Assembly: GCF_000091045.1 (NCBI RefSeq)
Contig: NC_006670.1
Span: 1,030,001 to 1,085,000 of the forward strand
DNA: 55,000 nucleotides
Origin: Cryptococcus deneoformans JEC21
Lineage: Eukaryota; Basidiomycota; Tremellomycetes; Tremellales; Cryptococcaceae
Direction of reading: 5' to 3'
Shown: positions 1 through 10,459 of the stretch, in pieces
Layout: each line of letters begins with the position of its first letter
How positions within the stretch are numbered: the first letter of the stretch is position 1
The notes under the pieces: model-generated
Databases searched by the model: none
What the model was told of the DNA's origin: nothing
What the model saw: the letters and a program-made list of their open reading frames with translations, nothing else
Translations under genes and position numbers: made by a program

Positions 1-1152
1 CAGAATGTATCTATCTACCCACATTGAAAGCTATGCGCTCTTGACAGAGGTGGCAACATAGATCCTGTCCTGATAAGATACGCTTTCTTATCTCTAGCCA
101 TTTCCCCCGTACACCAAATCCCTGTCTGAACTCAACGTCTTTTACGTCAATAGGACCCTCGTGGCTCATAACACCCTTCGTACACTCTCTTCTCTTCCCT
201 GATGTCCCTGAAACACCTCCAAGGTCAAGTATTATCGTTACAGCAGGCGCTACACTTTGGCTGAGAAGGTGCAGCGGATTGACGGGCTTCGCACGAGATT
301 TGCCACGTTGTATAGTGTTGACACCTGCCTGCTCGTGAATCGACTGCCAGATGCCATGGGTTTCATGGTTAAAAAACCGTACATGAAGAGGTAATCGATT
401 AAATGGCGTTAAAGAGATTAGAGCGTAAGCGACGCTATGACCAAGTAAGCTGTAAATTTGTACTTGCGCATAAGGCGTACATACCAAACTTTACGTTCGA
501 CCCAGTTGCGCCTTGCATCTTTAGTGAATATGTGATAGTATTCTTGATCCTCCCCCCGAATTCTGAGGTGCCTAGAGAGTTCTGGCTTTTGCCACGCCCA
601 TTCAAACTGCCGATTTGTTCAGTGATTCAGTGACGCGACGCAGCCACAACTAGTCTATCCTCTTACCTGAAGGGCCGCGAGCTTACTTGGGAACCTGATC
701 AACTGCTCTCAGTATGGATTGAGGACATAAATACGTCGTGAAATCAGGAAGTGTCACCTACCCGTATACGATCATTTGCATCTCCTATCGATTCCAAATT
801 AGCAAATCTGAGTAACAATACTGTGCGTTCTGTCGCTCACCCATGGGCGATGACGGGATGTCGACCAAGCTCCCTGCTTGAGCTCTCCATTATGTTGCCT
901 AATTCGCCTTGGCGGATCTGGTGTGGACCCAACCTACAAAACATGAATCATCACCAAATGTCAATATCGGGAGAACAACCAAAGACCCAAAAACAAAGAG
1001 GATAAGAGACTTACATAAGTTCGATTGGAATTAGCAGTAGCCTTGGACCTCAACAGATAGCAAGCATAAAAAGGAGGAAAAATGTGATTGCCATCTAACA
1101 ATGTCGATTTCGTCGTTTTCTTATTATTCGTCACTTCTGCGTCGTCCGACAT
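1..1152 (-). CDS. SLX1: SLX1-type GIY-YIG structure-specific endonuclease (C-terminus beyond the left edge)
   Basis: Catalytic subunit of the SLX1-SLX4 nuclease, which cuts branched DNA (flaps, Holliday junctions) in the nucleus. I joined small exons on the minus strand. The first starts at ATG 1152 and carries FYACYLL and NRTY; then come [39 protein letters not shown] and [15 protein letters not shown]. This is the GIY-YIG nuclease fold with its QHNGE and FEWAWQ motifs, the latter holding the catalytic Glu. An exon around 450-11 continues with the conserved linker (LPLHVRFFN) and begins the C-terminal zinc finger (CCHLC). A gtgggt donor lies near position 22, so the remaining zinc ligands are probably outside the window. 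Introns are typical (for example gtaagt near 1013 and gtatgt near 485). A longer frame upstream starts only with TTG, so ATG 1152 is preferred. Family assignment is secure; the left end is incomplete. Confidence 0.9.
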
Positions 1153-1766
1153 AGAATTGAAACCAATCGAAACACCAAACAACTATGTGATTGCCTGAAA
1201 TGCGAATAATGGGTAGATCAATAACACGATTTGGTGCGTGATTTTCTGTGTAAATAATCTAAAGAAAAACGAATGATTTATAGACAAATCCACCAGCCCG
1301 ATACAGTATTTATTTATCAACATGCATCGATCATCACCCATTCATCCGCAGCAACTTATACGGTCGTCACCGCTTCGAGCCGACCCTCAACCCTTCTTGT
1401 CTATAGGTTTATTATCAAAAATCACAGTGTACTGAATCAGAAATGTGCGCGCAAGGAAGATATCGATTGTAGCAGCAGTTACAGACTAACACTAACAGGG
1501 ACGGACGTCGCTCAAGTCAAACAAATAACTGAATAATCGCATAATAGTGGATCAGGCTAACACCTGATTCTTTTTTGACAACAAATGATTTCATATTACT
1601 TCAATTCAAGAATAATGAGTGCAGTATCTATCACATAACTCTTCGTAACAAATCAAAACTTTCTTGGTGTGCTCGCCCATTTAGTAATGCAGATGTTAAT
1701 GTAGATCCCTTATATGATGATGGATACAACCAGACGCCATTCCGCGTGACCTACGGGCGGTCTAAA
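1153..1766. other. Intergenic: SLX1 promoter and PKA1 3' flank
   Basis: About 0.6 kb of AT-rich sequence between two minus-strand genes. It should hold the SLX1 promoter and 5' leader plus the PKA1 3' UTR. The only open frames start inside noncoding sequence and match nothing I recognise. No RNA gene or repeat was seen. Confidence 0.5.
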
Positions 1767-3727
1767 CTAAAACTCCGTGAAGAAATGATCATATGGACCG
1801 TTGCCAACCTTCCCATAAGCACTAACATCCGCCTCTTGGTAGCGATCGAACCTGCATGGCATTTTATATTTCAGTTTCGGGCAGAGATTTCGATTTGTAT
1901 ATCAGGACCGACTCACTGGCTAGCGTCTCCTTCGCCGTCAATCTTGGGCACATATGGAGCCGGGATTTCGCGCCTGTACAGCTTGTCCCAGTCGACTTCT
2001 GCGAACCACCCATGGGCAAATATATCAGAAGAGCCCGCTCTCAAATTACCGTATCGCTTAGTGAGGTCCCCGATCAGTAGATTTTTTAAGAGTTCTTTCG
2101 CAAGTGCGTCAAAGTATGTCGGATAGCGGACTTTGCCAGCAATGATCTAGACAAAAGTGTAAGCTCTGGATGAATACTATCTGTCGAAAATATCACCTTC
2201 TCATACAATTTCATTGGATTGCCGTCTTCGGTGAAGAAGGGAGGATAACCCGCCTGAGCAAGATTCAGACCCAAATCATATTGTCGCAACATCAACATAA
2301 AAACGCACCAGCATTTCAAATATTAATACCCCTAAAGCGTACCAATCGACGCTTTTGTTATAACCCTTGGACTGAACAACCTCCGGAGCAACTGATTTGT
2401 TTCAGTATGCCAGTACACGCGTCTGAAGATCAAAACGCTCACGGTAATCCGGTGTCCCGCAAAGAGTCCAGGTGATATCAGGTACATACTTGGCAAAACC
2501 AAAGTTGGTAACCTTGACATGGCCATCTGCACCCAAAAGTAGATTTTCTGGCTTAAGATCTCGGTAGATAATATCGAGTGAATGAAGATAGTCGAGCGCT
2601 AAAGCAACTTCGGCTGCGTAGAATTTCGCGACAGAATTCGGGAATCGCTACCACAAATGTTAATAGTCTGTGGATGGGCTACATTGGCGCAACGTACCTG
2701 ACTTTTACGAAGAAGGCTAAAGAGTTCACCTCCTGCCACGAAGTCCATGACCATATACAGGTTATTCACATCCTGAAAGGTTCCCCAGAGGTTGACGAGA
2801 AATGGGTGTCGAACCCGCACCAACATCTCTCGTTCAGAATTGGTGTGTTCAACTTGCTTCATCTTGATAACCTTCTCCTTGTTCAGAACCTTAACGGCAT
2901 AGAAGCGACCGTTGTGGCGTGACCGCACTAAATGCACACGTCCGAAGGACCCGGTGCCCAAACTAAAAGTTCATAAGCTACGACGACGTTGGAGGAGAAT
3001 GAACGTACGTTCTTTCAATAAGGAAATCAGATAGAGCATATCGGCCAGCTGTTTTGCGCCTTGCTTGACCCTGCTCAACTCCCCCACCGGAAACTGGGAC
3101 CCTAGCAGTTGCGGGCAGCTGGGCGGCTGTTTCAAGGGCAGCTTGAGTAGCGGCGGCATTGATGGCGGCAACGCGCGCTTGTTGCGTTGCGTGATGGAGG
3201 TTGGCCTGGGATTGCGCTGCCTATAACAAGTTAATGATGCACATTGTCATGTGTACCAACCTGCTCCTGGGCATCCCTCGCCTTTTCTCTCATCTTATCC
3301 TCGCCTGCACTACTACTACGAGACACAGGACTCTGAAGTTGCCGATGCCCGTCGATTGTGCCTGTCTGCATCCCCTGAGCACCTGGAGTCAATGGAAGAG
3401 TGCCATCTTGCACGGATAGGGTGGGTAAAGACGTCGATGCAGAAGATCCAACTATGGGTGCCTTTTCAGTAGCCATAGGCTGTTGGATAGGCGGGGAATC
3501 CCTGCCCGTCAACTGTCAGCTTCGGACTTTTTTCAGTTTATTTAGATCCCTGACCTTTGTATACCTTCCATCGGGGAATGATCTTGAGGCAAAGAATATG
3601 CTTGTTGAGCTTGAGAATTGGCTTTCGCCAGGACTGGACTGGTAGGGTTAGGAACCTGTTGCGTTTTACCGGGTAATGTCGTGGACTGCTGTTTGCGATG
3701 GAACTTATCGGACACCTTTTGGAACAT
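1767..3727 (-). CDS. PKA1: cAMP-dependent protein kinase catalytic subunit Pka1, with DFG changed to NFG
   Basis: Catalytic subunit of protein kinase A, the effector of cAMP signalling (nutrient response, mating, capsule and melanin in Cryptococcus). Nine exons sum to 1551 nt, giving 516 residues. A Gln/Ala/Ser-rich N-terminal extension of about 200 residues precedes the kinase domain. Seen in the sequence: glycine loop GTGSFG (211-216), VAIK-type Lys233 (YAVKVL), helix-C Glu252, YRDLKPEN (Asp327), activation-loop Thr358 ([10 protein letters not shown]), LAPE, and the C-terminal FTEF hydrophobic motif. The metal-binding motif reads Asn345-Phe-Gly instead of Asp-Phe-Gly (codon AAC at 2506-2504). 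Everything else is intact: no frameshift and no premature stop. Introns 3554-3502, 3260-3221 and 3008-2963 lie in the N-terminal half. The start is the first ATG of the open exon. The PKA family call is certain; the numbering as PKA1 rather than PKA2 rests on neighbouring genes. Confidence 0.95.
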
Positions 3728-4648
3728 TGTAAAATGGCCTATAACTGGCTGACGGTAATCTATCGCTGGCGGTCGGGCAGTGCAAATGCAAGGACTGGCC
3801 AGGAGCCAGAATAAAGGAGTTGTGGAGCGGCTCTAAAGCGCTTAGGTCAAGGCTGTCGAATGCTTGATGATCCGGTGCTTTGTGTTACGAGGAGGACCTG
3901 ACCTGACTGTTTGTGACGACGATCGTTTATTTGGATGGTCGACACCGAAGCGAATAGATAATGATGGTATGATAAATATATGATAGGAGAGCAGAAGAAG
4001 GACGCCGAACGGTGGTGGAGCCGAAGGGGTGTTGGTGGTGCGCCATTCCGTCTGTTCCACCTTCAGGGTCCGTCGTACCATTATAACGCTTCATAATGGT
4101 AAGTCTAATACTCAAGTATTCAATATCACAACGTCATGATAATCCATACCACTTACCACGACACTATGTACCAATATCTACTTTCCCCTTCGCTCGTCTG
4201 CTAGTCCTTCTTCTGTATCAAGTCCGTCCTCTATTCTTCCGCCGCCCCAGGTGGCAAAGTGTACAACTAAAATGGAGTAGCGATTAGCTGTGGGTTGAGA
4301 TTTCTGTTACTGCTGCGGCGGAAGATCGCCATCTCCGTCGGCTACTTCATAACCCGAATAAATAATCTATGTGCTGCTGATGCTTGCGGCCCACCAGGTG
4401 TCACCTGATATATCTATGTTGATGTTCCGTGAGCGCTATTAATTAATCACCATGCGGCCACTCTTCCATTATTCTTATACCATCTCAGCCGCATACAGAT
4501 CATTCCCATGCTCTGAGTGTTGCAGTCTGCAAGTCGGCTCAGACGGAAGAAGAAACAACACAACGACTTCCATATCATTACTTCACCCCGCTCTTCAGTC
4601 ATCTAGCCGTCGGTTTCCCCATAAAAGAGCCATCCGCCACTCTCCAGG
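3728..4648. promoter_or_regulatory. Divergent intergenic region PKA1 / BCKDHB
   Basis: About 0.9 kb between the PKA1 start (minus) and the E1-beta start (plus), presumably containing both promoters and 5' leaders. A plus-strand open frame of 66 codons (4452-4652) with a presequence-like composition ends out of frame with the enzyme and offers no convincing donor, so I left it out. No RNA gene was recognised. Confidence 0.5.
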
Positions 4649-6408
4649 ATGACATTGTTGACTGGTTCTCGCATTACACAGTCGTTCTTACTCACAGTGA
4701 AAACGAGAAAACCCCAGTGTTTATGTCTCCTCCAATCTGAACAAGGAAAACGTATGTCCACAAATCATGCAGCCGTTCACAAAGGGAAACCACCTCCTTC
4801 ACGATCTGCCCCTGCTATCATCGATATGCAGAGTACGACGGAAGAACCACCTTTAGGGGAGAGTGAGCTTTTTCTTCGCACTCGAGATGAAGTAAGCTCT
4901 GGCACATGATACAAAACACTACTACTTCCAGGTACACTGACCACTTCAAAGGCTTTGAATACTCCCGGCATGAAGTTCGCAGATGGTCATGGCCTCAAAG
5001 GACCTACAGGGAAAGGCCGACAGACAAGAAAGATGAATCTCTATCAAGCCATTCGTGACGCCCTGGGGTGAGTATATATCAACCTTTTTAGCTTATCTCC
5101 TCATCCATCATTTTCAGCACCGCCCTAGCCAAGAACCCGAAATCTTTTGTATTCGGCGAAGATGTTGAAACAGGAGTGTTTAGATGTACCACGGGCTTAG
5201 TAGATGAATTTGGTGGGTCCTTGTGTCAGTGACAACGACAGCACATCTTATAAAGGACGGGCTTCCTGCAGGAAAAAGACGTGTATTCAATACACCTCTC
5301 ACGGAGCAAGGTATTGCTGGCTTTGGCATCGGATTAGCAAGCGTAGGCGGATGTGCCATTGCCGAAATACAATTTGGCGATTATGTAGGTGCCTCATACC
5401 AGGGTCACGCTGACGTGAAGATATTTCCCGCTTTTGATCAACTCGTCAACGAGGCAGCAAAACAAAGATATGCCAGCGGGGGCTCGTATCCACCGGTTGG
5501 CGGAAGCCTTACCATCCGTGCCCCTATAGGTAGCGTGGGGCATGGGGGCTTATATCATTCACAAAGCCCTGAAGGATTCTTTCTTGGTGCAGCAGGACTG
5601 AAGATCGTCATCCCGCGTTCACCCATACAAGCCAAGGGATTGCTTTTGGCCGCCATTCGAGACCCGTCTCCAACCCTGTTCTTTGAACCTAAGATTCTGT
5701 GAGTTCGGCCATTTAAACTTGAACTGATAACATATCTTTTTTTTAGTTATCGAGCGGCAGGTGCGTTTATAGCAAGGTGCTCAACTAAAACTGACAGTTC
5801 ATGGGGGTCGTTATATAGTGGAGGAGGTTCCTATCGATGACTACACCATTCCATTGGGACAGGCTGAAGTTATTCGCAAAGGCGCAGACCTCACCGTAGT
5901 GTCCTATGGTACACCTTTGCATATCTGCTGTAAGTGTAATGATGTGATGGACGAAGCGATAATGACACTTCCATGATAAAGTGCGAGCAATCAATATGCT
6001 TCAGCAACCTCCGTCGAGCATTTTAGGTTCACTTCCCCCCGGGCTTCGCCCTCCCCAGCCGGCTCCTTCTATCGAATTGATTGATCTTCGAACCATTAAT
6101 CCGTTGCCCCTGGAAGACTTGGTGTCCGCCGTGCGAAAAACTGGAAGATTAGTCATAGTCCATGAGGCTGGTCGAAGCGGGAGTGTGGGCAATAATATCG
6201 CAGGCGAAGTGGGCAGAAGAGCATTTGAATATCTTGAAGCACCCGTGGGAGTTGTTAGCGGATGGGAGTAAGTCCTGGCGACGATTCGACGATGGGGTAG
6301 CGAAAACTGATGGACTTCAGCACACCGGTGCCTTTATCATTCGAGCGATTTTATCAGCCTGATGTGATACGGGTCTTCGATAAATTAGTGGAAACATTGT
6401 CTTATTAA
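4649..6408 (+). CDS. BCKDHB: Branched-chain 2-oxoacid dehydrogenase E1 subunit beta, mitochondrial
   Basis: Beta subunit of the thiamine-diphosphate-dependent E1 component, which decarboxylates the keto acids of valine, leucine and isoleucine in the mitochondrial matrix. Nine exons sum to 1365 nt (454 residues). Conserved segments in order: [105 protein letters not shown] and [14 protein letters not shown]. The first 80 residues are Ser/Arg/Lys-rich and suit a transit peptide. Exon 6 is only 14 nt (5747-5760). The intron at 5385-5420 is 36 nt and has no stop; family alignment (DYIFPAFDQ contiguous) argues that it is removed. Several acceptors are AAG preceded by CTGAC. The start is the least certain part; an upstream exon cannot be excluded. 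Confidence 0.93.
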
Positions 6409-6586
6409 TCCTGCTGCCTGCTGCAGTCGATGTATAGAAACGCTCACATAGCAACGATAAAGAAATGCATGTACAATGAAAATAGTACGCTGCTATGCTA
6501 ACGCGGAAACCATAACTGCTATAAAGGCCCTCGCGTGCAGCTTCTCGTCTTCAAGCCATGAACGCCAATCTAGAAAGAGGATGCGA

Positions 6587-7670
6587 TCAAAAAATGGAAT
6601 TGATGATTCCACTTCCAACAGCAGAGCCGGCTCCAAAGCCTACACCAGTAACAGCTGCGGTACCAAGCTGCGGTGCAAGGTGTGTCAGGACGCATAAGGT
6701 CTACAGAAAGTAGAAAGGACCGACCTGAGATCCTAATTTTCCAAACCTGGGTTTGTGTTGAGTGTCTTGCTGCACCATCACGCCACCCTGGACTTGTTGC
6801 TGAGGTGGCATAGCGTGCATTGGAGGCTTCTGACCGTAATAGCCTTGTTGAGGAGGCTGGTATGGAACCATGCTTTGTGGGCCGGGAGGTGGGGGTTGGT
6901 AATATGGTATCTGGGGAGGGGGCGGAGCATTGTTCTGGACCGGAGGGCTGTGTCGAATACGTTATCAGTAGAAGAAAAGCGGAATTTAGCAAATCATCTT
7001 TATTCACAGTTGTTCAACATAATTGGAAGGGAATAATCCCGACCGCGGTAGGGGTGCGCTGTGGCCATTCGGGATCACCCTTCCTCGAGACCACTGCTCG
7101 TTAACTACAGAGATTAAATGTCAGTGAAGAAATATAACATGGCCCGTTTGTACAGTATTCATGACAACGCGTACCTTCCTCGTCGATAATGATGGTATCA
7201 CCACTACGGAACTGCAGATCATCCGCTTCCTATGGGATTGTTCAGTGTTCGTATGGGCAATGTGTGTGTATACGAAAGGCATGTTGAAAACGCACAGTAC
7301 CGCTAAAATCCCACAGAGCTTTGGCTCTTCGCTCAGCCGGCTCCGATCTTTGTCTTGGAGGCAAGGCAGGCGCCGAAGCAGAGGGCTGCATACTGTTCGA
7401 GGGCGAGTTTGAAGAGTTGTCGTCTCTAGCATGCTGAACGGTCCAAGAAGACGTAGGAGACGATTGTGCAATGGTGAGATTTGCGAATGAATTTGACGGT
7501 GAAGGAGGACTAAGGCTTGGGAACGGGCCGGTAGGAGAGGGTAATTTTTGACGGATTAAGGAAGCATCTGCTGAGTTGATGAGGGAGAGAGACTCAAGAA
7601 GGGCGATAGAGGACAATGTCTGGTTGATCAAATGGGAAGCAAACGCCTGAGCAGGCTGTTGGGTGGCCAT
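6587..7670 (-). CDS. SH3-domain protein, Lsb1/Pin3-like
   Basis: Small adaptor with one SH3 domain, resembling the yeast Lsb1/Lsb2 (Pin3) and fission yeast Csh3 proteins that bind proline-rich actin regulators. Starts at ATG 7670 (MATQQPAQAFASHLINQ), with an N-terminal helix-rich segment of about 60 residues and a Ser/Pro linker. The SH3 domain follows: ALWDFSGTEADDLQFRSGD, EQWSRGR and SGLFPSNYVE. It is split by introns with gtgcgt and gtacgc donors. After it come a Pro/Gln-rich stretch (APPPPQIPYYQPPPP) and a final exon encoding a glycine-zipper-like tail (GVGFGAGSAVGSGIINSIF, stop at 6587). The gene is convergent with BCKDHB, 178 nt away. The SH3 call is firm; the precise orthologue is inferred from architecture. 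Confidence 0.85.
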
Positions 7671-8784
7671 GATAATAAGAGTTTCCTTCGAAGATTGCGT
7701 GCTATTATTGGCAGGGTGAAAGATCGGAAAGATTACGACAGTGTGTGAGATATAGAAAGAATACACTATTATCACTGAAAGAAAGTGTAAAACCAAGCTG
7801 CAGGCAATGCTGCGCGGAAGACGATGAGAAGAGACAAGGGAACTAACTAACTCCGTCGCTGAAGAGACGACGCGGTCACTGCAACGTTGAGCCAAAGGTG
7901 TTGGCGTTCGTTACCGATGATACCGCTTTTGTTACCGCAATAATTTAAAACTCATTAACTTTCATTGACAACACAAGCAAGTAGTACAAGTAATACACTC
8001 GTCTTCCTGAGATCCGGCCCTCCAAATCCTGATGTGGGCAGATCCTGGATCCTTTTGCGAATGCATTCAGGCTGCTTCCTGCCTGACACCGTACAGACAG
8101 GTAAGACCAGGTCATTTGAGCAGTTCCGGATCGGGAACCTTTTTGGGCTGACTTCCGGATCTCAAACCCGGCTTTCTAATAGACGGCCACATAATATAGA
8201 TAGAGCACCAGCGGAAGGAATGGGTTGTTAACAACAACTACTAATAGGATTTACTCTTCGTACGTACACATGGCTTAAATTACTTCTATTATTGATCTGC
8301 CTCTCACGTAGAACAGAGGGTTGTTGGATTACCAACGAATTCTTACATAGATATTGAATCTATAACCAAACTCGATAATAGAAGACCTACTCCCTCCTAC
8401 TAGTAGTAAGTCCCCAGCCGTCTTGTATCATGATGTAGAACAACGCGTCGTCGCATGGGATACTTCTGGGACGATACGGTCCGGTACCTGTGTATTCCAC
8501 TCATGCATTACTTATACATATTAGGTTCTCTATACATACACAAACAACCGACTTCACGGCTGTTTGTTACAAAATCAATCTACTGATAATTCCAGGACGC
8601 AAATTTATTAATATCTACTGGAATCACTACACCCCGATTCGTAAGCAGCATCTCTGCCACGGCGACTGGATGAGGTCTCATATGTGTTTCGACGAGGGCT
8701 GGCATGAGTTTTATATACCGCGGAAATGGTTTTATCGGTTTGTACACAGACGATCAGTGTCTGAAAAAACTAAATATTAACATC
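7671..8784. other. Intergenic: SH3-gene promoter and Tra2 3' flank
   Basis: 1.1 kb without a supportable gene. It should contain the promoter of the SH3 gene (right of 7670) and the 3' UTR of the Tra2-like gene. Short open frames (7965-8231, 8490-8780) have no family resemblance or splice support. Nothing else was identified. Confidence 0.4.
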
Positions 8785-9629
8785 TCACCTCAATGATGTT
8801 CGTCGATAACGATATTCATGAGCCTCGCGCCTGTCGTGTCGACCCCGATAATACGCATCTTCAAGTCGGCGACGTCTGATCATGTTCCTGTAGTGCAAGG
8901 CTTAGCGAAATTGTGCAGATTCGTTTAATTTGGAGAGTCAACTCACTTATCGAGCATCTGATCATCCCTGATATCATATCTACCCTTACTGCGGTTGAAA
9001 TGATGACGATGACTTGCGCCGTGAAGTGATCCGTCCATCTCTAGAAAGTCGTCGTATCGACCACATCGGGATAACAGTCTTTCGTCGGCTATGATGATTG
9101 AATATGAGCAAAATCTTTGATTTTGTTATTTTCACTCTTGAAATGATTCACAGATTGTTGTTGTCTTCGGCCCTAAGTACTGTCCAGGTGTAGGGTCGTG
9201 CGGTTTGGGTGTCGCAGAATAATCGACTCGGATATTACGTCCATGGATGGTGAACCCGTTTAGCTTGTTGATGCATTGGGTAGCGTCTTCAATCGACCTC
9301 ATGGTGATGAAGCCAAAACCTCGAGACCTGCCGGTCTGTACAGTACAAATTTCAGATATGTTTTACGACGTGACCGTAATGCTGCGCGACCTACTCACCC
9401 GTTGGTCATACACGATAACAACCTTTTCAATCTCTCCATGTCTGCTGAATTCATCCTGAAGATCCCTTTCGGTGGTGCGGACAGACAAACCAAATACTCC
9501 CAAGATGTTTGTAGATTTTACTTTGGAGAAGACGTGTGAGGACCTCGGAGGGGATTTGGAGGGAATGGCGTCCGAACTTCGCGAATCTGAAGGAGAGGGT
9601 GATCGTACAGCATACGAGTTGAAAGTCAT
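8785..9629 (-). CDS. Transformer-2-like RNA-binding splicing regulator (single RRM)
   Basis: SR-type splicing factor of the Tra2 family, expected in the nucleus, binding exonic enhancers. ATG 9629 begins an RS/SP-rich head ([15 protein letters not shown]). The RRM follows: [21 protein letters not shown] (RNP2 region), then after a gtgagt intron [12 protein letters not shown] (RNP1), [11 protein letters not shown] and [11 protein letters not shown]. The post-[12 protein letters not shown] is the Tra2 signature linker. Two more exons give an Arg/Asp/Tyr-rich tail ([26 protein letters not shown], in pieces) ending at 8785. The first coding exon is preceded by a good acceptor (tttacag, 9631), and upstream exons at 10117-9937 join it in frame, so the true N-terminus may lie further right. 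Symbol left blank because no Cryptococcus name is certain. Confidence 0.85.
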
Positions 9630-10320
9630 CCTGTAAATTGTTCAGCTTATTATTTCTGTGCCAGGCGATGCAAGTTTCTGAACAGAATAAAGGATTATGG
9701 CATGAATCGTAGATGCCTAATATACTCTTCCACACTGAGTACAGAACTATTAGGACAAAGGATAAGGATTGACTCTTCGCATGAGAAGGCGCAAAGGATG
9801 ATCCCAAACACTGAGGATAATCAAAAACCAAAGAAAGGATGCCAGACAGAAAGCGTCTTCAACCGGATCCTTGCGGAATTCCTTTGTTGAAGTAATGACT
9901 GCGCGACTAATGCTTTTCCTTACGAGCGTCACTTACAATTCGTCCCATTTGTGGCTCTTAGCATCATTTTCACAAATAAATTTTTCAAAATTTCTTTCCC
10001 AGCTGATAGTTGTTGGCGATCCCTGTGAAAATGGAGGGCGTACAGTTGAAGAATAGATGATGTAGCCCGGATATGGAGGGTTGTACTCCCCTGGCCCCGG
10101 AGACGATGGCACATAGGCTGCAGAAAAGGCCTATAATATCAATATATACATGATAACAACCAGCCGCGATGATCAGCTCTGAGTTCGATAGCACCCACTG
10201 GTATTTGTGACAAGCAGCATTTTCAATCAAAGACTCACCATCAGAATGGAGTGAGACCCTGTCAGGGAGTAGTGGTACCAATATCGATCCCGAATATCTA
10301 TAGTCCAATGGAGGAGATGG
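9630..10320 (-). other. Probable upstream exons or leader of the Tra2-like gene
   Basis: A chain of intron-exon signals on the minus strand leads into the Tra2 coding exon. An exon ends at 10239 with ATG|gtgagt. Next is a 37-nt exon (10197-10161), then a 181-nt exon (10117-9937) encoding AYVPSSPGPGEYNPPYPGY and ending ...HKWDEL at a gtaagt donor. A 306-nt intron (9936-9631) follows. Phases agree from 10197 onward into MTFNSYAV. The exons could be translated N-terminal sequence or an untranslated, regulated leader; the sequence does not decide. A TATA-like CATTATATAGGG lies near 10455 on the same strand. Confidence 0.4.
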
Positions 10321-10459
10321 CAGTGGTAACGAGAAGAATTTTCAGAACGAAATGGACTGTCGATTTGCTTTTATTATTATGGATTACTAATGTATGATTG
10401 CGAGAGCCCATATAAAAGAGACTGGCTGATGACGGGAAAAAACATGTCTACCCTATATA

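Noticed and set aside
1767..3727. PKA1 as a decayed pseudogene
   Set aside because: Apart from the DFG change, all exons, splice sites and motifs are intact, which argues against general decay.
4452..4652. Upstream open frame with transit-peptide look before BCKDHB
   Set aside because: Out of frame with the enzyme, with no usable donor; ATG 4649 keeps the frame.
9934..10117. C-terminal HKWDEL that looks like an ER-retrieval signal
   Set aside because: The codons abut a gtaagt donor and continue in frame into the Tra2 exon when spliced, so this is probably not a protein end.
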